Source of the DNA: Candidatus Faecalibacterium faecipullorum
Lineage (GTDB): Bacteria; Bacillota; Clostridia; Oscillospirales; Ruminococcaceae
Length of the DNA stretch: 21,033 nt
Reading direction: 5' to 3'
Assembly: GCA_019118985.1 (NCBI GenBank)
Contig: DWXX01000093.1
Location: 1 to 21,033 of the forward strand
Shown here: one piece after another, positions 14,539 to 21,033 of the stretch
Layout: every line of letters starts with the position of its first letter
How positions within the stretch are numbered: the stretch's first letter is position 1
The notes under the pieces: generated by a model
What the model saw: the letters and a program-made list of their open reading frames with translations, nothing else
What the model was told of the DNA's origin: nothing
Databases searched by the model: none
Position numbers and translations under genes: made by a program

Positions 14539-15579
14539 ATGCCTAACGAATCACAAAAACTGATCACCTTCGCGGTGCCCTGCTATAATTCGGCGGCCTA
14601 TATGCGGCACTGCGTCGACACCCTGCTGACCGCCGGCGACGACGCCGAGATCATCCTCGTCGACGACGGCTCCACCCGGGACGACACCCCCGCCATCTGC
14701 GACGAGTACGCCGCCAAGTACCCCGGCATCGTCCGCGCCATCCATCAGGAGAACGGCGGCCACGGCGAGGGGGTCAACCAGGGCATCCGCAACGCCCGCG
14801 GCATCTACTACAAGGTGGTGGACAGCGACGACTGGCTGGACACCGACGCCCTGGCGCAGGTGCTCGACCGGCTGCGGCTGCTTCTGCACCGGGGCGCCGC
14901 GCCCGACCTGATGTTCTGCAACTACGTCTATGAACACGTCGAGGACGGCACCAGCCACACCGTGCGGTACACCAACGTTTTCCCGCAGAACAGGCTGTTC
15001 AGCTGGATGCACGTCGGGCACTTCCGCCCCGACCAGAACATCCTGATGCACTCGGTCATCTACCGCACCGAGGTGCTGCGCCGCTGCGGGATGGTGCTGC
15101 CGATGCACACCTTCTATGTGGACAACATCTTTGTCTACCAGCCCCTGCCCTATGTCAAGAGCATGTACTACATGGACCTTGACCTCTACCGCTACTTCAT
15201 CGGGCGGGCCGACCAGAGCGTCAACGAGAGCGTGATGGTCAAGCGGGTGGACCAGCAGCTGCGGGTGACCCGGTATATGATCGACTGCCAGGACCTGGAC
15301 GCTCTGCCCCCTGAGCAATCGCGCCTGCGCAGCTATATGATCCAGTACCTGTCCACCATGATGGCTATCAGCGGCATCTTCCTCATCCTGGACGGCAGCG
15401 ACGAGGCAAAGGCCAAGAAGGCCGAGCTGTGGGCCTATCTGAAATCCCACGTCAGCCCCCGGGTCTACCGCCGCATCCGGGTGACCATCGGCGGGCTGAC
15501 CAACCTCCGCTTCCCCGGCGGGGACAGGCTGACCGTCCTCGGCTACCGCCTCGCCCGCAAGGTGGTCAAATTCAACTGA
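14539..15579 (+). CDS. Family 2 glycosyltransferase
   Basis: A 346-residue protein with one GT-A domain: FAVPCYNSAAYM at 11-22, ILVDDGSTRDDT at 39-50, NGGHGEGVNQGIRNARG near 72-88 and the metal-binding DSDD at 95-98. The C-terminal 150 residues carry no transmembrane segment, so it is a soluble or peripheral cytoplasmic enzyme. It transfers a sugar from a nucleotide donor to a cell-envelope glycan acceptor; donor and acceptor are not evident. ATG at 14539 follows AAGGAG with 6-base spacing. It stands alone between its own promoter and a strong terminator and is divergent from recQ. It could serve the same surface glycan as the cluster at 745-4777, but nothing in the sequence proves that. Confidence 0.92.
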   Translation: MPNESQKLITFAVPCYNSAAYMRHCVDTLLTAGDDAEIILVDDGSTRDDTPAICDEYAAKYPGIVRAIHQENGGHGEGVNQGIRNARGIYYKVVDSDDWLDTDALAQVLDRLRLLLHRGAAPDLMFCNYVYEHVEDGTSHTVRYTNVFPQNRLFSWMHVGHFRPDQNILMHSVIYRTEVLRRCGMVLPMHTFYVDNIFVYQPLPYVKSMYYMDLDLYRYFIGRADQSVNESVMVKRVDQQLRVTRYMIDCQDLDALPPEQSRLRSYMIQYLSTMMAISGIFLILDGSDEAKAKKAELWAYLKSHVSPRVYRRIRVTIGGLTNLRFPGGDRLTVLGYRLARKVVKFN

Positions 15580-15598
15580 CCCTCCCCCCAACAGCACA

Positions 15599-15639
15599 CG
15601 CCCCCGCCCTCCCGAACAGGGAAAGGCGGGGGCGTTTTT
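15599..15639 (+). terminator. Rho-independent terminator after the glycosyltransferase
   Basis: CGCCCCCGCC (15599-15608) pairs perfectly with GGCGGGGGCG (15625-15634), followed by TTTTT. On the minus strand there is no T-run, so it should act poorly on the converging PPIase gene. Confidence 0.9.
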
Positions 15640-15663
15640 GATCGCGGCAGTCGAAGCGCCTTC

Positions 15664-16803
15664 TCAGCTCACCTGGGCGCTGTCGCGCAGGGTGGCGAGG
15701 ACGCGGTCCTGCAGAGCGAGCAGGTGGACGTAGCCCTCGCCCATGCTCTCGGCGTAGGCGGCGTAGACCTCAAGGTCGGCGTCAGTGGGCTCGAGGCTGA
15801 GGCTCTCGGCCACCGCCTGGAAGATCAGCAGCTGCTCGCAGGAGGTCAGGATGTCCTGCCCGGTGGCCTTGAGCAGGGCGTCGGCGTCGTCATAGCCGAG
15901 GAAGCCGGAGAGGAACTCGTCCAGGCTCTCGTAGCCGAACATGGCCGCGTAGCTCTGGTAGTAGCTCAGCTGGCTGCACACCTGGTAGTCGATCAGGGAC
16001 GGCGGCACGCTGGACACCTCGCTGCGGGCGGTCAGGTAGTCCACCACGGCGTTGGTCAGGTTCTGGTCGTAGAGGCTGTCGTAGAAATACTGGTCCACCT
16101 GGGCCACCGTGTGCAGGTCGTTGCTCTCGCCGAAGTTCTGCTCCACCCAGGCGTCGGTGGCTTCGGGCAGGACGCTGACCGCCAGGCTGTTCAGGGTGAC
16201 GGTGAACACCGCCTCTTTGCCGGACAGGGTGACCACGTTGCCCGCCTCGTCGGTCGAGTCGCCGTAGTCGTCGGGGAAGGTGACGGTCACGTCGAAGGTC
16301 TCGCCGATCTGATGGCCGACGATCTGCTCTTCAAAGTCGTCGACGAAGGACCCGCTGCCGAGGGTCAGGTCGTAGCCCTCGGCCGTCCCGCCGGTGAAGG
16401 CCACCCCGTCCACACGGCCGGCGTAGTCGATGTTGGCGATGTCGCCGTCCTCCGCCGCCCGGCCGGTGACCGGCTGCTGGACGCGGTTGGCCTCCAGCAG
16501 GCTGTCCCACTGGCTCTGGATGTCCGCCTCGCTGGGCTCGACGTCGGCCTTGCGCAGGGGGATGGCGGCAAAGTCCCCGGGCAGGGTGACGTAGTCGAGG
16601 GCGGTGACCCCGGTCCAGTGGCCGTTGGCGTCCAGGCCCTTGTCGTAGGTGAAGTTCTGGTAATCGTAGCCGGCAGCCGGCCCGATGAGGGCGCCGGCGT
16701 CCTCGTCTGCGGACGAGAGCCAGTAGTACCCTGCCGCCGCCGCTGCGATGACGAGGCAGAGCGCCGCAGCCGCAGCCACGGCAATGCGAATCTGCTTGTT
16801 CAA
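15664..16803 (-). CDS. Membrane-anchored trigger-factor-like FKBP peptidyl-prolyl isomerase
   Basis: A 379-residue protein. One N-terminal hydrophobic segment (about 5-29, very Ala-rich, no lipobox) anchors it with the rest outside the membrane. An FKBP domain of the trigger-factor type spans about 118-208 (GDIANIDYAGRVDG, then FVDDFEEQIVGHQIGETFDVTVTFPDDYG). The C-terminal 170 residues are helical and acidic, like the trigger factor chaperone arm. The ribosome-binding domain of true trigger factor is absent. It probably assists folding of exported proteins. The start is TTG at 16803: AGGAGG lies 9 bases before it and the next residues NKQIRIAV begin the signal-anchor. An ATG-led frame 55 codons longer has no ribosome site and crosses the likely promoter. 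Confidence 0.85.
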   Translation of the reverse strand: MNKQIRIAVAAAAALCLVIAAAAAGYYWLSSADEDAGALIGPAAGYDYQNFTYDKGLDANGHWTGVTALDYVTLPGDFAAIPLRKADVEPSEADIQSQWDSLLEANRVQQPVTGRAAEDGDIANIDYAGRVDGVAFTGGTAEGYDLTLGSGSFVDDFEEQIVGHQIGETFDVTVTFPDDYGDSTDEAGNVVTLSGKEAVFTVTLNSLAVSVLPEATDAWVEQNFGESNDLHTVAQVDQYFYDSLYDQNLTNAVVDYLTARSEVSSVPPSLIDYQVCSQLSYYQSYAAMFGYESLDEFLSGFLGYDDADALLKATGQDILTSCEQLLIFQAVAESLSLEPTDADLEVYAAYAESMGEGYVHLLALQDRVLATLRDSAQVS

Positions 16804-16852
16804 AGCTGAAAACCTCCTGATGGTGTGATGAGAAAAGGGGACACTGTGTCTC

Positions 16853-16858
16853 AGTATA
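16853..16858 (-). promoter_or_regulatory. Possible -10 element for the PPIase gene
   Basis: TATACT lies about 50 bases upstream of the TTG start. The -35 region is AT-rich but without a good match, so the assignment is weak. Confidence 0.3.
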
Positions 16859-16929
16859 CCGGAAGAAGGGCAAAAAAGAAAGTTCTTTAACAAAATTCCC
16901 ATAAAACCCACACACCCGCCCCGCCCTGC

Positions 16930-16958
16930 TGGAAAAGGCCCTGCCTTTATGTTATACT
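16930..16958 (+). promoter_or_regulatory. Candidate promoter of the malic enzyme-fumarase operon
   Basis: TGGAAA (16930-16935, 4/6), 17 bases, TATACT (16953-16958, 5/6). Predicted start near 16965, a leader of about 26 bases that includes AAAAGGAGGAGG. The 187-base divergent gap to the PPIase gene holds this, the other -10 element and nothing else I can name. Confidence 0.5.
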
Positions 16959-16990
16959 GGACTTGCAATGTAAAAGGAGGAGGCGTTTTT

Positions 16991-18163
16991 ATGGATTACA
17001 ACAAGGCAGCCCTCGAGATGCACGAGGCCCACCACGGCAAGGTGGGGACGGTCAGCAAGGTCAAAGTCGAGACGCGGGACGACCTTGCCACCGCCTATAC
17101 CCCCGGCGTGGCCGAGCCCTGCCGCAGGATCGCGGCAGACCCCGCCGAGGTCTACCGCTACACCTGCAAGGGGGAGATGGTGGCCGTCGTCTCCAACGGC
17201 ACCGCGGTGCTGGGGCTGGGGGACATCGGCCCCGAGGCGGCCCTGCCGGTGATGGAGGGCAAGGCGGTGCTGTTCAAGCAGTTCGGCGGGGTGGACGCCT
17301 TCCCGATCTGCATCGATGCGCCCGACGCGGCCAGCGTCATCGCGGCGGTCAGGGCCATCGCCCCCACCTTCGGCGGCATCAACCTGGAGGACATCAAGAG
17401 CCCCGAGTGCTTCGAGATCGAGCAGACCCTGGAAAAAGAGCTGGACATCCCGGTCTTCCACGACGATCAGCACGGCACCGCCATCGTGGTGACGGCGGCC
17501 CTCATCAACGCGCTGCGGGTGGTGGGCAAAAAGATGGAGGACGTCCGCATCGTCCTGAACGGCCCCGGCGCGGCCGGCACCGCCATCATCAAGATGCTGA
17601 TGACCGCCGGCGCGCGGGACATCATCGCGGTGGACCAGTTCGGCACTCTCTACAAGGGCTGCAACAGCGCCGAGGCCCACAAGAACTGGCTGGGCGAGGT
17701 GACCAACCCCCGCCAGGTCAAGGGCGGCCTTGCCGACGCCATCGAGGGGGCGGACGTCTTTATCGGGGTGTCCAGGCCCGGCTGCCTGACGGCCGAGATG
17801 TGCCGCCATATGGCCAAAGACGCCATCGTCTTTGCCATGGCCAACCCCACCCCCGAGATCATGCCCGACGAGGCCAAAGCCGGCGGGGTGCGGATCATCG
17901 CCACCGGCCGCAGTGACTTTGCCAACCAGGTCAACAACGTGCTGTGCTTCCCGGGGCTGTTCAAGGGGGCGCTGTCGGTGCGGGCGCGGGACATCAACGA
18001 CGCGATGAAGCTGGCCGCCGCCTACGCCATCGCCGACCTGATCGGCGACGACGAGCGCAGTGAAGAGTACATCATCCCGGGCGCCTTCGACCCCCGCGTG
18101 GCCGAGAGCGTGGCCGCCGCCGTGGCCAAAGCCGCCCGCGAGACCGGCGTCGCCCGGCTGTAA
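16991..18163 (+). CDS. NAD(P)-dependent malic enzyme (decarboxylating malate dehydrogenase)
   Basis: A 390-residue short-form bacterial malic enzyme converting malate to pyruvate, CO2 and NAD(P)H. It has catalytic Tyr36 in TAYTPGVAEP (34-43), the Lys region GKAVLFKQFGG (90-100), metal ligands in NLEDIKSPE (131-139) and HDDQHGTA (157-164), and a Rossmann fold beginning NGPGAAGTAI (190-199). No C-terminal phosphotransacetylase-like domain is present. ATG at 16991 follows GGAGGAGG; the longer frame upstream lacks a ribosome site. It is the first of three genes with short gaps (16 and 13 bases), the next two encoding fumarase, so the operon runs fumarate to malate to pyruvate or the reverse. Cofactor preference was not determined. 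Confidence 0.94.
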   Translation: MDYNKAALEMHEAHHGKVGTVSKVKVETRDDLATAYTPGVAEPCRRIAADPAEVYRYTCKGEMVAVVSNGTAVLGLGDIGPEAALPVMEGKAVLFKQFGGVDAFPICIDAPDAASVIAAVRAIAPTFGGINLEDIKSPECFEIEQTLEKELDIPVFHDDQHGTAIVVTAALINALRVVGKKMEDVRIVLNGPGAAGTAIIKMLMTAGARDIIAVDQFGTLYKGCNSAEAHKNWLGEVTNPRQVKGGLADAIEGADVFIGVSRPGCLTAEMCRHMAKDAIVFAMANPTPEIMPDEAKAGGVRIIATGRSDFANQVNNVLCFPGLFKGALSVRARDINDAMKLAAAYAIADLIGDDERSEEYIIPGAFDPRVAESVAAAVAKAARETGVARL

Positions 18164-18179
18164 GGGGGAGGTGACTGCC

Positions 18180-19019
18180 ATGCGCACCATCCCCGCCGCA
18201 CAGCTGACCGAGGCGGTGGCGGCCCTGTGCATCGAGGCCAACACCCGCCTGCCCGCCGACGTCCAGGCCGCGCTGGACGCCGCCCGCGCCGCCGAGCCCT
18301 GGCCCCTGGCCAAGACCACCCTCGACCTGCTGTGGTCCAACCTTTCGGCCGCAGCAGACGCCGCCCTGCCCATCTGCCAGGACACCGGCATGGCCTGCGT
18401 CTTTGTCGAGCTGGGCACCGAGGTACACATCGACGGCGACTTCGAGGCCGCCATCCACGAGGGGGTCCGCCGGGGCTACACCGACGGCTACCTGCGCAAG
18501 AGCATCGTCGCCGACCCGCTGCGCCGGGGCAACACCGGCGACAACACCCCCGCCGCCATCACCGTCCACCTGACGAACGGGGACGGCTGCCGGGTGACGG
18601 TGGCCCCCAAGGGCTTCGGCAGCGAGAACATGAGCCGCATCGCCATGCTCAAGCCCGCCGACGGGGTCGAGGGGTTCAAGCGGTTCGTGGTGGACACCGT
18701 CCGTCAGGCCGGCTCCAACCCCTGCCCGCCGGTGATCCTGGGCGTCGGGGTGGGCGGCAGCTTCGACAAGGTGGCCTATCTTGCCAAGAAGGCCCTGCTG
18801 CGCCCCCTCGACCGCCCCAACCCAGACCCCTACTACGCCGCCCTGGAGCGGAAGCTGCTGGATGAAGTCAACGCCCTCGGCATCGGGCCGCAGGGCTTCG
18901 GCGGGCAGACCACCTGTCTGGGCCTTGCCATCGAGCAGATGCCCACCCATGTGGCCGGGCTGCCGGCGGCGGTCAACGTCTCCTGCCATGTCACCCGCCG
19001 GGCCACGGCCGAACTTTGA
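18180..19019 (+). CDS. Fumarate hydratase (class I), alpha subunit
   Basis: A 279-residue Fe-S hydratase subunit. The three cysteines for the [4Fe-4S] cluster are visible: C66 in LPICQDTGMA, C182 in SNPCPPVILG and C246 in GGQTTCLGLA. GSENMSRIAML at 148-158 is also typical. It pairs with the beta subunit to interconvert fumarate and malate. The class is oxygen sensitive, which suits an anaerobe. L-tartrate dehydratase alpha is a close relative and cannot be excluded by motif alone, but the link to malic enzyme favours fumarase. ATG at 18180 follows GGGGAGG with 8-base spacing, 16 bases after the malic enzyme stop. Confidence 0.93.
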   Translation: MRTIPAAQLTEAVAALCIEANTRLPADVQAALDAARAAEPWPLAKTTLDLLWSNLSAAADAALPICQDTGMACVFVELGTEVHIDGDFEAAIHEGVRRGYTDGYLRKSIVADPLRRGNTGDNTPAAITVHLTNGDGCRVTVAPKGFGSENMSRIAMLKPADGVEGFKRFVVDTVRQAGSNPCPPVILGVGVGGSFDKVAYLAKKALLRPLDRPNPDPYYAALERKLLDEVNALGIGPQGFGGQTTCLGLAIEQMPTHVAGLPAAVNVSCHVTRRATAEL

Positions 19020-19032
19020 GAGGAGGAGCTCC

Positions 19033-19587
19033 ATGCAATACAAGCTGACCGCCCCCTGCACCGCCGCCGACCTGGCCCCCCTGCGGGCCGGGGACACGGT
19101 GCTGCTGTCCGGGGTGGTGTACACCGCCCGGGACCAGGCCCACAAGCGGATGATGGAGGCCCTGGACGCCGGCGAGGCCCTGCCCTTCCCGCTGGAAGGC
19201 AGCGCCATCTACTACGTCGGCCCCACCCCCGAGCGCCCCGGCCAGGTGATCGGCTCGGCCGGGCCCACCACGTCGGGCCGGATGGACAGCATGTCCCCCC
19301 GGCTGCTCGACCTGGGCAACAAGATCATGATCGGCAAGGGCAAGCGGGACGACGCCGTCAAGGCCGCTGTCTGCCGCAACGGCGCGGTCTACCTGGCGGC
19401 GCTGGGCGGGGCGGGCGCCCTGATGGCACAGAGCGTCCAGAGCCTCGAGGTCATCGCCTGGCCCGACCTCGGCTGCGAGGCGGTCCGCCGCCTGGTGGTG
19501 AAGGATATGCCCCTGACCGTCATCCTGGACAGCGCGGGGGGCGATTTGTACCAGTCGGGGCCCGCGGCCTACCTCGCCAGCCGCTGA
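19033..19587 (+). CDS. Fumarate hydratase (class I), beta subunit
   Basis: A 184-residue partner of the alpha subunit. It carries AGPTTSGRMD at 76-85 and the KGKR motif at 102-105, which shape the carboxylate-binding side of the active site. The N-terminal part reads LRAGDTVLLSGVVYTARDQAHKR, typical of the Fe-S hydro-lyase beta domain. ATG at 19033 follows AGGAGGAG; only 13 bases separate it from the alpha stop. It is the last gene of the operon. No classical terminator follows: a GC hairpin at 19606-19641 lacks a T-run. Confidence 0.93.
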   Translation: MQYKLTAPCTAADLAPLRAGDTVLLSGVVYTARDQAHKRMMEALDAGEALPFPLEGSAIYYVGPTPERPGQVIGSAGPTTSGRMDSMSPRLLDLGNKIMIGKGKRDDAVKAAVCRNGAVYLAALGGAGALMAQSVQSLEVIAWPDLGCEAVRRLVVKDMPLTVILDSAGGDLYQSGPAAYLASR

Positions 19588-19591
19588 GGCT

Positions 19592-19641
19592 GTTTGCCGC
19601 CGCAAACATCCGCCCCGCTCTTGCGCATGGGGCGCAGATGT
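19592..19641 (+). other. Two overlapping hairpins between the fumarase operon and the regulator gene
   Basis: GTTTGC/GCAAAC (19592-19597 with 19602-19607, 4-base loop) is followed by ACATC-CGCCCC pairing with GGGGCG-CA-GATGT (19606-19616 with 19629-19641). They share two bases, so only one can form completely. Neither has a T-run. They may act as a weak terminator or mRNA 3' stabiliser for the fumarase transcript. Confidence 0.4.
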
Positions 19642-19662
19642 GGTACTCTTATAACAATTACC
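19621..19662 (+). promoter_or_regulatory. Candidate promoter and dyad operator of the DtxR/MntR-family gene
   Basis: TTGCGC (19621-19626) stands 17 bases before TACTCT (19644-19649); TATAAC (19650-19655) is a better -10 hexamer but with a long spacer. Over it lies a 21-base imperfect inverted repeat with outer arms GGTA/TACC (19642-19645 and 19659-19662). Self-regulation through an AT-rich dyad is usual for this family, so it is a plausible autoregulatory site. Confidence 0.4.
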
Positions 19663-19706
19663 ATCATCACCTGCCCGCGGGCAGGCAACAGGAGGCAGAA
19701 CCAACC

Positions 19707-20111
19707 ATGACCATCCATCAGTCCGCCGAAGATTACCTGGAGACCATCCTGATGCTCACCGAGCGGCAGGGCAAGGTGCGCTCGATCGACGTTGTCAACG
19801 AGCTGGGCTTTACCAAGGCCAGCGTCAGCATCGCCATGAAGAAGCTGCGGGAAAACGGCTACATCGCGGTGGACGGCGAGGGCAGCCTGACCCTGCTGCC
19901 CCCCGGCCAAGAGATCGCCGAGCGCATCTACAGCCGCCACCGCCTGCTGACCCACTTCTTCGTGCAGCTGGGGGTGGATGAAAAGACCGCCGCCGAGGAC
20001 GCCTGCAAGGCCGAGCACATCCTCAGCGAGCAGACCCTCGAGAAGATACGCGAGCGCGCCCGGCTCACCGACGCCGAGGCCGCCTGCCAAAAGACCGACG
20101 GCGCCGAGTGA
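19707..20111 (+). CDS. DtxR/MntR-family metal-dependent transcriptional repressor
   Basis: A 134-residue regulator. An N-terminal winged helix-turn-helix (about 5-65, with TKASVSIAMKKL as recognition helix) is followed by the helical metal-binding dimerisation domain. There is no C-terminal SH3-like domain, so the size is MntR-like. Likely metal ligands by alignment with known family members are D9, E12, H78, C100, E103 and H104. MntR of B. subtilis has Glu where C100 stands, while DtxR/IdeR has Cys, so Mn versus Fe preference is unclear. It binds operators when loaded with metal. ATG at 19707 follows AGGAGG at 11 bases. No metal transporter gene adjoins, so target genes lie elsewhere. Confidence 0.88.
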   Translation: MTIHQSAEDYLETILMLTERQGKVRSIDVVNELGFTKASVSIAMKKLRENGYIAVDGEGSLTLLPPGQEIAERIYSRHRLLTHFFVQLGVDEKTAAEDACKAEHILSEQTLEKIRERARLTDAEAACQKTDGAE

Positions 20112-20134
20112 CTCTCTGCGCCCGCCGCACAAAG

Positions 20135-20180
20135 CAAAAAACCGCCGCCCTGCTGTTCTGCAGGGCGGCGGTTCTGTTTT
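20135..20180. terminator. Bidirectional Rho-independent terminator
   Basis: A perfect 14-bp stem (20140-20153 with 20160-20173, six-base loop TGTTCT) is flanked by CTGTTTT on the plus side and by TTTTTTG read on the minus side. It ends both the converging regulator gene (stop 20111) and pckA (stop 20210). Confidence 0.9.
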
Positions 20181-20209
20181 GGTTCAGCTGCCAGGTCCGG
20201 GGGCAGCGC

Positions 20210-21033
<824 letters not shown>

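Noticed and set aside
16952..18454. Long minus-strand frame opposite malic enzyme
   Set aside because: Runs through the divergent promoter region and mirrors conserved codons; no ribosome site or motif.

Overview
The window looks like chromosomal DNA of a high-GC, spore-forming gut Firmicute, probably Oscillospiraceae/Ruminococcaceae. This is an inference from three things: strong GC bias in coding DNA, AGGAGG-type ribosome sites in front of most genes, and the gene content (dipicolinate synthase, an ECF vitamin transporter subunit, a membrane-anchored trigger-factor-like foldase, two-subunit Fe-S fumarase, ATP-dependent PEP carboxykinase). Gene density is high. No gene-free stretch exceeds 190 bases, and I saw no rRNA, tRNA, CRISPR array, insertion sequence or prophage.

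Layout. 1-130: the tail of a plus-strand gene and two terminators facing each other. 153-4777, minus strand: a cell-surface polysaccharide unit (rfbC, ABC-2 permease, ABC ATPase, two-domain glycosyltransferase) followed by a small DUF5662-like gene. 4839-7627, minus: a D-Ala-D-Ala carboxypeptidase-like protein downstream of dpaA-dpaB, the spore dipicolinate synthase, which has a good sigma-K-type promoter match. 7736-10294, minus: coaX, a Gfo/Idh/MocA oxidoreductase and an ECF S-component, likely a coenzyme A/pantothenate supply group. 10403-14358, minus: a YitT-type membrane protein, a GltD-like flavoprotein and a RecQ helicase lacking the winged-helix domain. 14539-15579, plus: a family 2 glycosyltransferase. 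15664-16803, minus: a membrane-anchored PPIase. 16991-19587, plus: malic enzyme and fumarase alpha and beta, probably one operon. 19707-20111, plus: a DtxR/MntR-family regulator. 20210-end, minus: the C-terminal part of pckA.

How the parts fit. Malic enzyme, fumarase and PEP carboxykinase all act at the C4 (fumarate/malate/oxaloacetate) to C3 (pyruvate/PEP) node of a partial TCA cycle. The rfbC-permease-ATPase-glycosyltransferase unit points to ABC-exported, rhamnose-containing wall polysaccharide. dpaAB indicates endospore formation.

I found no clearly new defence or mobile system. The most useful leads are the sigma-K promoter of dpaA, the likely pantothenate group, the promoter/terminator overlap in front of the YitT gene, the basic tail on CoaX, the mixed metal site of the DtxR-family regulator with a dyad at its promoter, and the RecQ architecture.
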